Below are positions 1-5,768 of a DNA stretch of 5,768 nucleotides, piece by piece. Both the position numbers and the translations under genes were made by a program. The notes under the pieces were generated by a model. The model did not search any database, was not told the DNA's origin, and was given only the letters and a program-made list of their open reading frames with translations. How positions within the stretch are numbered: position 1 is the first letter of the stretch; every line of letters begins with the position of its first letter. This DNA comes from Clostridiales bacterium. Its GTDB lineage: Bacteria; Bacillota; Clostridia; Lachnospirales; Lachnospiraceae. The stretch lies in contig DYCJ01000163.1 in NCBI GenBank assembly GCA_019418195.1, positions 1 through 5,768 of the forward strand. The letters run 5' to 3'.

Positions 1-15
1 GTCACTGCATTTCTG

Positions 16-59
16 ATAGTTAAAAATTTAAATACATTATAGTGTGTATTTTTAACTAT
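16..59. repeat. Inverted repeat around the promoter, probable operator
   Basis: Two perfect 12-base arms, ATAGTTAAAAAT (16-27) and ATTTTTAACTAT (48-59), are separated by 20 bases, with arm centres 32 bp apart, about three helical turns. A second inverted pair, AAATACA (30-36) and TGTATTT (45-51), lies inside, so the whole can be read as a 15-bp stem with a 6-base insertion on one side. The -10 box lies at its middle and one arm touches the -35 box. It is AT-only in the arms apart from one G/C pair and lacks a following T tract, so a terminator role is unlikely. A repressor site is the better reading, but the regulator is unknown. Confidence 0.6.
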
Positions 60-64
60 GTCAA
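36..64 (-). promoter_or_regulatory. Consensus sigma-A promoter directed out of the left edge
   Basis: Read on the minus strand, TTGACA (64 to 59) is followed by a 17-base spacer and TATAAT (41 to 36). Both hexamers match the sigma-70/sigma-A consensus perfectly at the ideal spacing. Transcription would start near position 28-30 and run leftward into a gene outside the window. The promoter lies just downstream of the symporter gene, so it serves the next gene and not one seen here. The -10 box sits at the centre of a large inverted repeat, which suggests that an unknown regulator controls access. The sequence match is direct; activity is inferred. Confidence 0.8.
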
Positions 65-84
65 TCACATTTTCTTGATCTTTT

Positions 85-1506
85 TTAATCAGGCATATTT
101 GATTTTTCTTTCTTCTTCATCACATTCTGCTCGTAATCTTTAAGCGACGCCAGTGCTTTCGGCGCCAGCGGGATGAGCGCGATCATATTGAACACGGTCA
201 TGAGCCCTACTCCGAAATCTCCCAGATCCCACACAAACTGGTACGCTGCCAGGCCGCCGACGAAGAGCATGACGAGAGCCAGCACTTTGTATAACGTCTG
301 GGAGATCCAGTTGTCACCGAAGAGATACGCCACATTTGATCTGGCATAGAACAGGATGCCGAGAAATGTGGAAAAACTGAACAGCCACAGGATCACCGCG
401 ATAAAGATAACGCCGAACTCCCCGAGATGATACCGCATTGCTGCCTGGAGCAGATCCATCCCCTCAAGCCCTTTCGTCATGGACTCCGGTGTCAGAAGCA
501 TGATCATAGCGGAGCAGGTACAGATCACAAGGGTGTCAATAAAGACCCCCAGCGCCTGCAAAAGCCCTTCTTTTGCAGGATGGCTGATATCTGCCGCAGC
601 AGCTGCACAGGGTGCAGAGCCCGATCCGGCTTCATTAGAGAAAAGACCTCTCTTGGCTCCGTTCATGATCACGGCGCCGATCCCGCCGCCCACAACCTGG
701 CGGATGCCGAATGCTTCCGAAAAGATCCTTCCGAATACTGCCGGAAGCTGACCCGCATTTGTCACGATGATGAAGATCGTGATAAAGAAGTAGCACGCCG
801 CCATGATCGGAACTATGATATCCAGTACTTTCACCGTTGCATTTTTTCTCAGGACAATGACTGCCGCGATCACCACAAGAACAACGGTCGAATAGACCGG
901 CGGGACCTGAAATGCATTTTCAAAAGATGACGAGATAGAGTTACTGATCACCTGACTGATGCCGCACCAGCAGATCAGACCGGATACAGCGAATAGTACA
1001 GCCAGTATGGATTTCTTTCTTTTACTTCCTTTTTTAATAAACAGGGCATGGATATAATAAGCCGGGCCGCCCCTGTATCCGCCGTAGAGCGGGTCTTTCT
1101 CCTTATAGATCTGTGCAAGGGTCGCCTCTATAAAGGCCGTCGAAGAACCGACCAGCGCGATCACCCACATCCAGAATACAGCGCCTGCGCCTCCTGCAGA
1201 AATTGCAGCCACCACGCCGACCAGGTTGCCCATCCCCACACGGCATGCGGTAGATACGATCAGCGCCTGTACACCTGAGATACCCTCCCGCTCTTCCTCT
1301 TCGATCTTCTTATTATTCTCCATCGTCACCTTCACCATTTCGGGGAAAAGCCGGAAGGGGAGAAATCTGGTACGTATCGTGAAATAAATTCCCGCAGGAA
1401 CAAGGATCAGCACGAGCAGGGATAGTCCCAGTGTGCTGCCTCCCGGCAGGGGGATCGTGATCAGATCACCCCATAGTATATTATAAATCGCATGAAACAA
1501 TGCCAT
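85..1506 (-). CDS. Sodium:alanine/glycine symporter, AGCS family (AlsT-like)
   Basis: A 473-residue integral membrane protein of the alanine or glycine:cation symporter family, which imports small neutral amino acids with Na+ at the cytoplasmic membrane. About ten or eleven hydrophobic segments are visible. Family signatures include GISGVQALIVSTACRVGMGN at residues 76-94, the stretch from GAGAVFWMW (107-115) to FIEATLAQIY (125-134), YRGGPAYYI (144-152), and the conserved GLFSNEAGSGSAP (287-299). Length is normal for the family. The start ATG has an AAAGGA ribosome binding site 7 bases upstream. The C-terminus is short and lysine-rich. The gene follows the YhhN gene by 25 bp, so it may end the same operon, although its own good binding site would also fit independent translation. 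The exact substrate (alanine, glycine or possibly glutamine, as reported for some AlsT proteins) cannot be told from sequence. No terminator is seen between its stop and the promoter at 36-64. Confidence 0.93.
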   Translation of the reverse strand: MALFHAIYNILWGDLITIPLPGGSTLGLSLLVLILVPAGIYFTIRTRFLPFRLFPEMVKVTMENNKKIEEEEREGISGVQALIVSTACRVGMGNLVGVVAAISAGGAGAVFWMWVIALVGSSTAFIEATLAQIYKEKDPLYGGYRGGPAYYIHALFIKKGSKRKKSILAVLFAVSGLICWCGISQVISNSISSSFENAFQVPPVYSTVVLVVIAAVIVLRKNATVKVLDIIVPIMAACYFFITIFIIVTNAGQLPAVFGRIFSEAFGIRQVVGGGIGAVIMNGAKRGLFSNEAGSGSAPCAAAAADISHPAKEGLLQALGVFIDTLVICTCSAMIMLLTPESMTKGLEGMDLLQAAMRYHLGEFGVIFIAVILWLFSFSTFLGILFYARSNVAYLFGDNWISQTLYKVLALVMLFVGGLAAYQFVWDLGDFGVGLMTVFNMIALIPLAPKALASLKDYEQNVMKKKEKSNMPD

Positions 1507-1531
1507 ATCTTTATCCTTTCAATATTATCAT

Positions 1532-2263
1532 TCAAATCCACAACCGCATGGCAAAAAGATACACCGCCGCATAATACAGGATCAGTACAAAAGCGCCGCA
1601 CACCGCACTCCTGCGCTTTCCCAGCCGGTTCCTGCCCAGAAGCACGTCAGATACCGCAAAACAAAGACCGCCCGCCGCCGGGATCAATCCGCCTGCCATC
1701 ACGGCAAGGGCTGCCATCAGACTCAGGATCAGGACATAAGCCAGAAGGGGATAAAACAGTTTCTTTTTCTTCAGCGAATGGAAATATCTATGGAGTGCTG
1801 CGCATGCGGATGCCATGAGTGCCGCGAAGACAGCCAGCGCCAGACAGAACAGGCCGATGTCGACAGTATAGCCGCCGTTTTTCTCCGGATGCAGCACAGA
1901 CTCTCCGCTTAATAAGAAGCCTGCCGCCATGCATATATGCCCGATGCCAAAGCACACCGCTCCCCATATAAATCTGCACTCCAGCAGCACATCCGCAGCC
2001 ATATAGAATACGATCGCCGCGAGGGTGCCCGCAAATGCGGCCTCAAGGATCACTCCGTCCGCCCATCCGGACAGAACTCCGCCGGCAGATTCCCCTGTAC
2101 GCGCCCCATACAGATATCCAAGCAGAAGAAGACCTGAAACAGATGTAGCAAGTGCCTTACAGAAAAGTGCCGTTTTTCTGTGTCTTTTCTTATTCCGAAA
2201 ATAATAGGTGCCCAAAACCGCCATCAGAACGATGCCGAAAATCCCTGCCATTACCATCATCAT
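1532..2263 (-). CDS. YhhN-family membrane protein, putative lysoplasmalogenase
   Basis: A 243-residue, strongly hydrophobic protein with about seven or eight membrane segments. It resembles the YhhN/TMEM86 family, whose studied members cleave the vinyl-ether bond of lysoplasmalogens. Supporting features are FCKALAT (34-40), which matches the family KPLTT-type motif; AADVLLE with D91; GIGHI with H109; YVLILSLMAALA (176-187); and FAVSDVLLGRNR (202-213) with S205 and D206, close to the family FxxSDxLLAxxRF motif. The usual Gly before the first Asp is Ala here. The chosen ATG (2263-2261) shares ATGA with the znuB stop. AGAGGA lies just upstream, and in-frame ATGs also occur at codons 2, 3 and 5, so the true start may be a few residues later. 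A start at 2389 is open but would run inside znuB in another frame with non-family sequence. The family call is from motif recognition, not a search; enzymatic function is inferred. Anaerobic clostridia often make plasmalogens, which fits. Confidence 0.75.
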   Translation of the reverse strand: MMMVMAGIFGIVLMAVLGTYYFRNKKRHRKTALFCKALATSVSGLLLLGYLYGARTGESAGGVLSGWADGVILEAAFAGTLAAIVFYMAADVLLECRFIWGAVCFGIGHICMAAGFLLSGESVLHPEKNGGYTVDIGLFCLALAVFAALMASACAALHRYFHSLKKKKLFYPLLAYVLILSLMAALAVMAGGLIPAAGGLCFAVSDVLLGRNRLGKRRSAVCGAFVLILYYAAVYLFAMRLWI

Positions 2264-3081
2264 TTTCCTCTGTTCCTGATCAGGCCGATCAGGGTATAGA
2301 TCAGCAGAGCCGCGATATTTACCATGACCACACTGGCCCCCGCCGGCGTGCCCCACACATAGGAGACCGTAATCCCCGTCACCAGACACACCACAGAGAT
2401 CAGCGCTGAATTGATGACCACACTCTTAAAAGTCTTGCACACACGCATGGATGTAAGAGCAGGAAATATGATCAGGCTGGAGATGAGAAGCGCTCCCATC
2501 ATACGCATGCCTAGCACGATCGTCACTGCTGTCAGTATGGCGATCAAAGTATTATACAGATCTGCTTTCACTCCCGTTGCCTGCGCAAATGTCTCATCAA
2601 ATGTAATGGCGAAGATCTTGTGATAAAAAAACACAAACAGCACAAGAACGATCACTGCCATGACCACGCTCAGCCGCACATCCTCCTCACTCATGGCAAG
2701 AATGCTGCCGAACATATAGTTATACACATCGGTATTCATCCCTGTCGTCATGGAGATCACCATCACGCCCACCGCAAGCGAACTGGTAGAGATCAGCGCG
2801 ATCGCTGCATCGCCTTTGATCCGGCTGTTTCCACGGATACGGAGAAGAAGTACAGCCGCCACGATAACGACCGGGATCGCCACAGCCAGCGGCGCCACAT
2901 TCAGGGACGCCGCGATCGCAAGGGCACCAAATCCCACATGGGAGAGACCGTCACCGATCATGGAATACCTCTTCAGCACAAGGCTGACTCCGAGAAGGGC
3001 GGAACACAGCGCAACCAGCGCTCCCACGGTAAAGGCGCGCACCATGAAAGGATAAGAGAACATCTCAATGATCATTTCCAT
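2260..3081 (-). CDS. znuB: Zinc/manganese-type ABC transporter permease
   Basis: A 273-residue ABC-3 family permease that forms the membrane channel of a metal importer with the ATPase encoded just upstream. Eight or nine hydrophobic segments are visible. Recognisable family stretches are VLKRYSMIGDGLSHVGFGAL (36-55), FGSILAMSEEDV (124-135) and FDETFAQATGV (161-171, probably contacting the ATPase), followed by the conserved hydrophobic GMRMMGALLISSLIIFPALT. The start is placed at the second ATG of ATGATG because GGAGGTG lies 6 bases upstream of it; the first ATG (3084) would add one Met. The open frame continues to 3210, but that part overlaps znuC in another frame and looks unlike the family. 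The gene overlaps the znuC end by about 17 bp and the YhhN start by 4 bp. Whether zinc or manganese is carried cannot be told from the permease. Confidence 0.92.
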   Translation of the reverse strand: MEMIIEMFSYPFMVRAFTVGALVALCSALLGVSLVLKRYSMIGDGLSHVGFGALAIAASLNVAPLAVAIPVVIVAAVLLLRIRGNSRIKGDAAIALISTSSLAVGVMVISMTTGMNTDVYNYMFGSILAMSEEDVRLSVVMAVIVLVLFVFFYHKIFAITFDETFAQATGVKADLYNTLIAILTAVTIVLGMRMMGALLISSLIIFPALTSMRVCKTFKSVVINSALISVVCLVTGITVSYVWGTPAGASVVMVNIAALLIYTLIGLIRNRGK

Positions 3082-3784
3082 CATGCACACCTCCCAGAAA
3101 TGTTTTGCCGATCCGGCTCTTCCTGTAGTCTTCTGTCGTTCCGAAGAAAAGGGCTGTCTCCTGAAGATGGAGGATATGTGTCGCATCTTCCACGGCGCTC
3201 TCGATATCATGGGAAACCATCACTACAGCAATGCCCGACTCCCGGTTGATCCTGCGGATCAGCCCGTAGAATTCACCGGTCACGATAGGATCCAGTCCGG
3301 TCACCGGCTCGTCAAGCAGGAGCAGGCTCTTGGTAGCGCACAGAGCCCGTGCAAGGAGTACCCTCTGCTTCTGTCCGCCCGAGAGATCCCGGAAGCACTG
3401 CCGCTCCAGATCCCGTATCCCGAGAAGTTCCATTTTCTCCAGCGCCTGTTTCCGGTCCATCGCAGTATAAAAAGGATGGAAACCACGGCTGTTCAGCCGC
3501 CCGGAGAGGACTACCTCATAGACGCTGGCAGGGAAGTCCTTCTGCGCATCTGTCTGCTGGGGCAGATAACCGATCTCGTTCTGCTTCAGCCCGTCTCCGT
3601 AGGCGATCCGTCCTTTTTCTACACTTTTCAGTCCGAGAAGACTTTTTACAAGCGTACTTTTGCCGGAACCGTTTTCTCCGACAATACACAGATAATCGCC
3701 TTTTTCTATTGCAAAGTCCAAATCTTTAACCACCGTCTGCCCTTCGTAGCCGATGGAGACATTTTCACATTTTATCAGGGGCAT
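3065..3784 (-). CDS. znuC: Zinc/manganese-type ABC transporter ATP-binding protein
   Basis: A 239-residue cytoplasmic ATPase that powers metal import. All nucleotide-binding parts are present: Walker A GENGSGKST (36-44), a Q-loop in YLPQQTD (73-79), the ABC signature LSGGQKQR (134-141), Walker B LLLLDEP (154-160) with catalytic E159, the D-loop (GLD, 163-165) and switch histidine H192 in MVSHD. Length is typical of ZnuC/AdcC/MntB-type subunits. The ATG overlaps the znuA stop by one base (TGATG), and a near-perfect AAGGAGGT lies 9 bases upstream, so the start is secure. The gene order binding protein, ATPase, permease supports a complete importer. The His-rich C-terminal tail of some ZnuC proteins is absent; only VHDGNDH is seen. 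Confidence 0.95.
   Translation of the reverse strand: MPLIKCENVSIGYEGQTVVKDLDFAIEKGDYLCIVGENGSGKSTLVKSLLGLKSVEKGRIAYGDGLKQNEIGYLPQQTDAQKDFPASVYEVVLSGRLNSRGFHPFYTAMDRKQALEKMELLGIRDLERQCFRDLSGGQKQRVLLARALCATKSLLLLDEPVTGLDPIVTGEFYGLIRRINRESGIAVVMVSHDIESAVEDATHILHLQETALFFGTTEDYRKSRIGKTFLGGVHDGNDH
3088..3094 (-). promoter_or_regulatory. Ribosome binding site of znuB
   Basis: GGAGGTG on the minus strand is a strong match to the 16S rRNA tail. It lies 3 bases before the first and 6 bases before the second of two adjacent ATG codons, and inside the last codons of znuC. It is the reason for rejecting the 43-codon-longer open frame that begins at 3210. Confidence 0.75.
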
Positions 3785-4896
3785 CAGTTTAGTACCTCCT
3801 TCAGAGTCTCTACGTTTTTCTGCATCATGGAAAGGTATGTTTCCCCGTTTTCAAGATCATCTGCGGACAGATTGTGGCAGCTGTAGAGCACTTTCACCTC
3901 GGTTCCCGTCGCCTCTGCGACCGCATTAGCAATGTCATCGTTGCTCAGTTCCATCTTCAGGACTGCCGGCACCTGCTCTTCTCTCACCTTCTCGATCAGA
4001 AATGCCATGGTCGCGGCACTGGGTTCCGTATCACCCGCACATCCAGGAAACGCCGCGTAGTATTCCAGTCCGTACTCATCAGCAAAATACCGGAACGGGA
4101 AACGGTCGCCAAAGATCATGATATTCCTCTTTGCATGATCCACAACCTCGCGGAACTGTCCGTCCAGCTCTGAGAGCTGTTCCTGATAGGCGAGTGTGTT
4201 TTCTGCATACATCTCACTATGATCCGGATCTGCCTGTGAGAGAACATTTTTGATCTGTTCCGCGATCAGAGAGGCATTGACCGGAGATGTCCAGACATGC
4301 TCATCCACCTCGTGCGGAGACTCTTTCGCGTCTTCCCCGCTGTCTGCTCCATCCGTATGCCTATTGTGTACATCGTCATAATCCGCTTCATCATGATCGT
4401 GCCCGGCACCTCCCTTCATTCCTTCCACCTGTTCCTCTTCCACTGTATCCACACAGTCCACAAGGCGCAGCGTCACCATATCCGAATCCGGCATGGAGCT
4501 CAGGATATCTTCCACCCATACGTCATTTTCCCCTCCGGTATAAATAAAGACATCGCTGTTCTGTATGGCGATGATATCCTGCGGTGTCGGCTCGTAAGAA
4601 TGAGTCTCCTCACCGGGTTTCAGGAGCATTTTAACATCTGCCTGATCTCCTGCGATCTGCCGGACAAAATCGTAAGGCGGAAAGATCGTTGTCACGACAC
4701 TGATCTTCCCGCCATCAGCATTTTCTGCCGGATCACCGGAACTGCCGGGCGCTGTTATACTGCCGCCTGTTCCCGCGCATCCTGCCGCCATAAGTGCCAT
4801 GCACCCGGCGAGCAGTATGGCAGTAAATGATCTGCTCCCTGCTCCTGAGGTCACATTTCTTCTACTCTCTTTCCTTCTATTTCTATCTGCGTTCAT
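3784..4896 (-). CDS. znuA: Metal-binding lipoprotein of the Zn/Mn ABC importer
   Basis: A 370-residue extracytoplasmic solute-binding protein of the cluster 9 (ZnuA/AdcA/TroA) family, lipid-anchored outside the membrane. A basic n-region and a hydrophobic stretch lead to two possible lipobox cysteines, C32 (LLAGC) and C40 (MAAGC); C40 is likelier because the hydrophobic core before it is longer and a Gly/Ser-rich linker follows. Probable metal ligands are H99 (ETHSYEPTP), H200 (DEHVWTSP) and D264 (FGDRFPFRYF). A His/Asp/Glu-rich loop spans about 161-199. C286 (FPGCAG) and C340 (YSCHN) may form a disulfide, as known in E. coli ZnuA. The start is uncertain: ATG at 4896 has no strong binding site but overlaps folA by 14 bp, which suggests coupling. 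A TTG at 4923 with AGGAG ten bases upstream would add nine residues. Asp at the third ligand, instead of the His usual for zinc, leaves the metal open. Confidence 0.9.
   Translation of the reverse strand: MNADRNRRKESRRNVTSGAGSRSFTAILLAGCMALMAAGCAGTGGSITAPGSSGDPAENADGGKISVVTTIFPPYDFVRQIAGDQADVKMLLKPGEETHSYEPTPQDIIAIQNSDVFIYTGGENDVWVEDILSSMPDSDMVTLRLVDCVDTVEEEQVEGMKGGAGHDHDEADYDDVHNRHTDGADSGEDAKESPHEVDEHVWTSPVNASLIAEQIKNVLSQADPDHSEMYAENTLAYQEQLSELDGQFREVVDHAKRNIMIFGDRFPFRYFADEYGLEYYAAFPGCAGDTEPSAATMAFLIEKVREEQVPAVLKMELSNDDIANAVAEATGTEVKVLYSCHNLSADDLENGETYLSMMQKNVETLKEVLN
3794..3801 (-). promoter_or_regulatory. Ribosome binding site of znuC
   Basis: AAGGAGGT on the minus strand is a near-complete anti-16S match, 9 bases before the znuC ATG and inside the last codons of znuA. 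It is the strongest such site in the window, which suggests that the ATPase is translated efficiently in its own right as well as by coupling to znuA. Confidence 0.8.
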
Positions 4897-5371
4897 ATTT
4901 TGTAAAACAGAATTCCAGATCAAAACAGGTCTGCTCCTCGCTTTCTTCTGTCATCACCCACTCATCCATCTCATCCAGATCCGGGAAGAACGTATCTGCC
5001 TGAAACGCGCGGTCGATCTTTGTCACATAAACGGTATCGCAGTGTGGCAGCATCATCCGGTAGACACTCTCTCCGCCGATCACAAAAATATCGTCTGTGT
5101 CATATTTCTCCAGTTCCTCCATCAGTTCATCTTCAGAATGGACAACAACAGCATCTTTTACCTGATAATTCTGATTGCCGCTCAGTACTATATTTGTCCG
5201 GTTTTTCAGCGGCATCCCGTTCGGAAAACTTTCCAGTGTCTTTCGTCCCATAACAACAACTTTTCCGGTAGTTGTCTGACGGAAGAATTTCATATCAGAA
5301 GGGATGCTCACGAGCAGATGGTTGTTGTACCCGATCCCCCAGTTCTTGTCTGCTGCTAATATTGCTTTCAT
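4883..5371 (-). CDS. folA: Dihydrofolate reductase
   Basis: A 162-residue enzyme, typical chromosomal DHFR length, which reduces dihydrofolate to tetrahydrofolate with NADPH in the cytoplasm. Visible motifs are the N-terminal ILAADKNWGIG (4-14), the catalytic acid D26 in IPSDMKFF, the NADPH-binding VVMGRKTLESFP (39-50), NRTNIVLSG (57-65), the FVIGGESVY loop (96-104) and DTFFPD (126-131). The near-invariant Trp of the LPW motif is Val here (LLVSIP, V21); I recall similar clostridial sequences, so this is probably a lineage trait. The ATG has AAAGG 9 bases upstream. It lies 43 bp after thyA, the usual partner that produces its substrate, and its 3' end overlaps the start of znuA. Confidence 0.96.
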   Translation of the reverse strand: MKAILAADKNWGIGYNNHLLVSIPSDMKFFRQTTTGKVVVMGRKTLESFPNGMPLKNRTNIVLSGNQNYQVKDAVVVHSEDELMEELEKYDTDDIFVIGGESVYRMMLPHCDTVYVTKIDRAFQADTFFPDLDEMDEWVMTEESEEQTCFDLEFCFTKYERR

Positions 5372-5414
5372 ATATCTCTGCCTTTCTGCGTTACATCTTT
5401 TTCAGGTGCCATAC

Positions 5415-5768
5415 TTATACCGCAACGGGAATATCCTTCATCTGCGGATGTGTCTGATAATTATCCAGCCTCACATCATCCGGAGTGAACTCATAGAAAT
5501 CTTTCACCTCAGGGTTAAGCCAGAAATCCGGTGCCGGATATGGTTCTCTTTTGATCAGTTCCTCAACCATAGGTATATGCCGGTCATAAATATGTGCGTC
5601 AGCAATGACATGGACCAGCTCCCCTGCCTTCATGCCGCACACCTGGGCCAGCATATGGAGCAGTACCGCATACTGGCACACATTCCAGTTGTTGGCTGTC
5701 AGCACATCCTGCGAGCGCTGGTTGAGGATGCCGTTCAGGGTCAGCACATCACTGTCTTTCTCTTTGGT
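5415..5768 (-). CDS. thyA: Thymidylate synthase, C-terminal part (cut by window edge)
   Basis: The last 117 residues of a classical ThyA, which methylates dUMP to dTMP using methylene-tetrahydrofolate and releases dihydrofolate. The frame is open through the right edge, so the N-terminal part, including the catalytic Cys, lies just outside. Visible conserved parts are the dUMP phosphate/base-binding QRSQD (17-21 of the visible part), NNWNVCQYAVLLHMLAQ with the conserved Asn, GELVHVIADAHIYDRH holding the His and Tyr that contact the substrate, and the invariant C-terminal PVAV tail. A GTG at 5747 is open but internal to the fold and should not be taken as a start. The neighbouring folA recycles its product. 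Confidence 0.95.
   Translation of the reverse strand, partial: TKEKDSDVLTLNGILNQRSQDVLTANNWNVCQYAVLLHMLAQVCGMKAGELVHVIADAHIYDRHIPMVEELIKREPYPAPDFWLNPEVKDFYEFTPDDVRLDNYQTHPQMKDIPVAV

Noticed and set aside
13..43. A possible rightward promoter (CTGATA with TATAGT or CATTAT) in the same palindrome.
   Set aside because: The boxes are poor or badly spaced and it would run antisense to the symporter gene; it follows from the AT-rich symmetry.
16..59. The inverted repeat read as a rho-independent terminator.
   Set aside because: The arms are nearly all A/T and no T tract follows on either strand, while its position around a consensus promoter fits an operator better.
2264..2389. A 42-codon upstream extension of the YhhN gene.
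   Set aside because: It runs inside znuB in another frame, has Gly-rich non-membrane sequence unlike the family, and the ATGA junction gives a better start.
3085..3210. An upstream extension of znuB to 3210.
   Set aside because: It overlaps znuC, resembles no permease N-terminus, and the GGAGGTG site fixes the start near 3081-3084.
2620..3249. A plus-strand open frame of 209 codons, extremely rich in His and tempting beside zinc genes.
   Set aside because: It lies fully antisense to znuB and znuC. Its His codons are the complement of frequent Met, Ile and Val codons of the permease, and no binding site or domain is seen.
3068..3886. A plus-strand open frame of 272 codons.
   Set aside because: It is antisense to znuC and the znuA end, which carry full family motifs on the other strand; its translation shows no recognisable domain.
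4297..4830. A plus-strand open frame of 177 codons opposite znuA.
   Set aside because: It is a shadow of the znuA coding sequence with no recognisable protein features.
4897..4923. A weak promoter-like TTGATC with an A-rich -10 region just before znuA.
   Set aside because: The spacing and -10 match are poor and it overlaps the end of folA; no Zur-like palindrome accompanies it.
5415..5747. A complete short protein of 110 residues, or a truncated thyA pseudogene.
   Set aside because: The frame stays open to the window edge, with sequence matching ThyA upstream of the GTG, so this is a window cut and not a broken gene.

Overview
The window reads as an ordinary chromosomal stretch from an anaerobic Firmicute, most likely a Lachnospiraceae-type clostridium. 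That placement is inferred from protein style, strong AGGAGG-type ribosome binding sites, a consensus sigma-A promoter and moderate GC; no database search was run. All seven genes lie on the minus strand with gaps of 43 bp or less, so transcription runs from the right edge to the left edge. There are no RNA genes, insertion sequences, CRISPR arrays or phage genes, and no gene-free stretch over 300 bases.

In order of transcription (right to left): the C-terminal part of thymidylate synthase (thyA, cut by the right window edge); dihydrofolate reductase (folA); a complete zinc/manganese-type ABC importer with binding lipoprotein (znuA), ATPase (znuC) and permease (znuB); a YhhN-family membrane protein (putative lysoplasmalogenase); and a sodium:alanine/glycine symporter (AGCS family). 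The first 84 bases hold a consensus promoter pointing out of the window, embedded in a large AT-rich inverted repeat that looks like an operator.

ThyA and FolA are a metabolic pair: ThyA makes dTMP and dihydrofolate, and FolA regenerates tetrahydrofolate. The folA 3' end overlaps the znuA start, znuA and znuC share one base, znuC and znuB overlap by about 17 bp, and znuB and the YhhN gene share ATGA. From folA to the YhhN gene the reading frames therefore form one unbroken chain, which suggests a single mRNA with translational coupling. The symporter gene follows after 25 bp with its own ribosome binding site. I see no terminator or Zur-like operator between any of these genes.

The points most worth a second look are the promoter/palindrome at the left edge, the coupling of a YhhN gene to a metal importer, the metal ligand set of the binding protein (an Asp where zinc-binding members usually have His), and the missing active-site Trp in the dihydrofolate reductase. 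I found no convincing evidence of a wholly new system.
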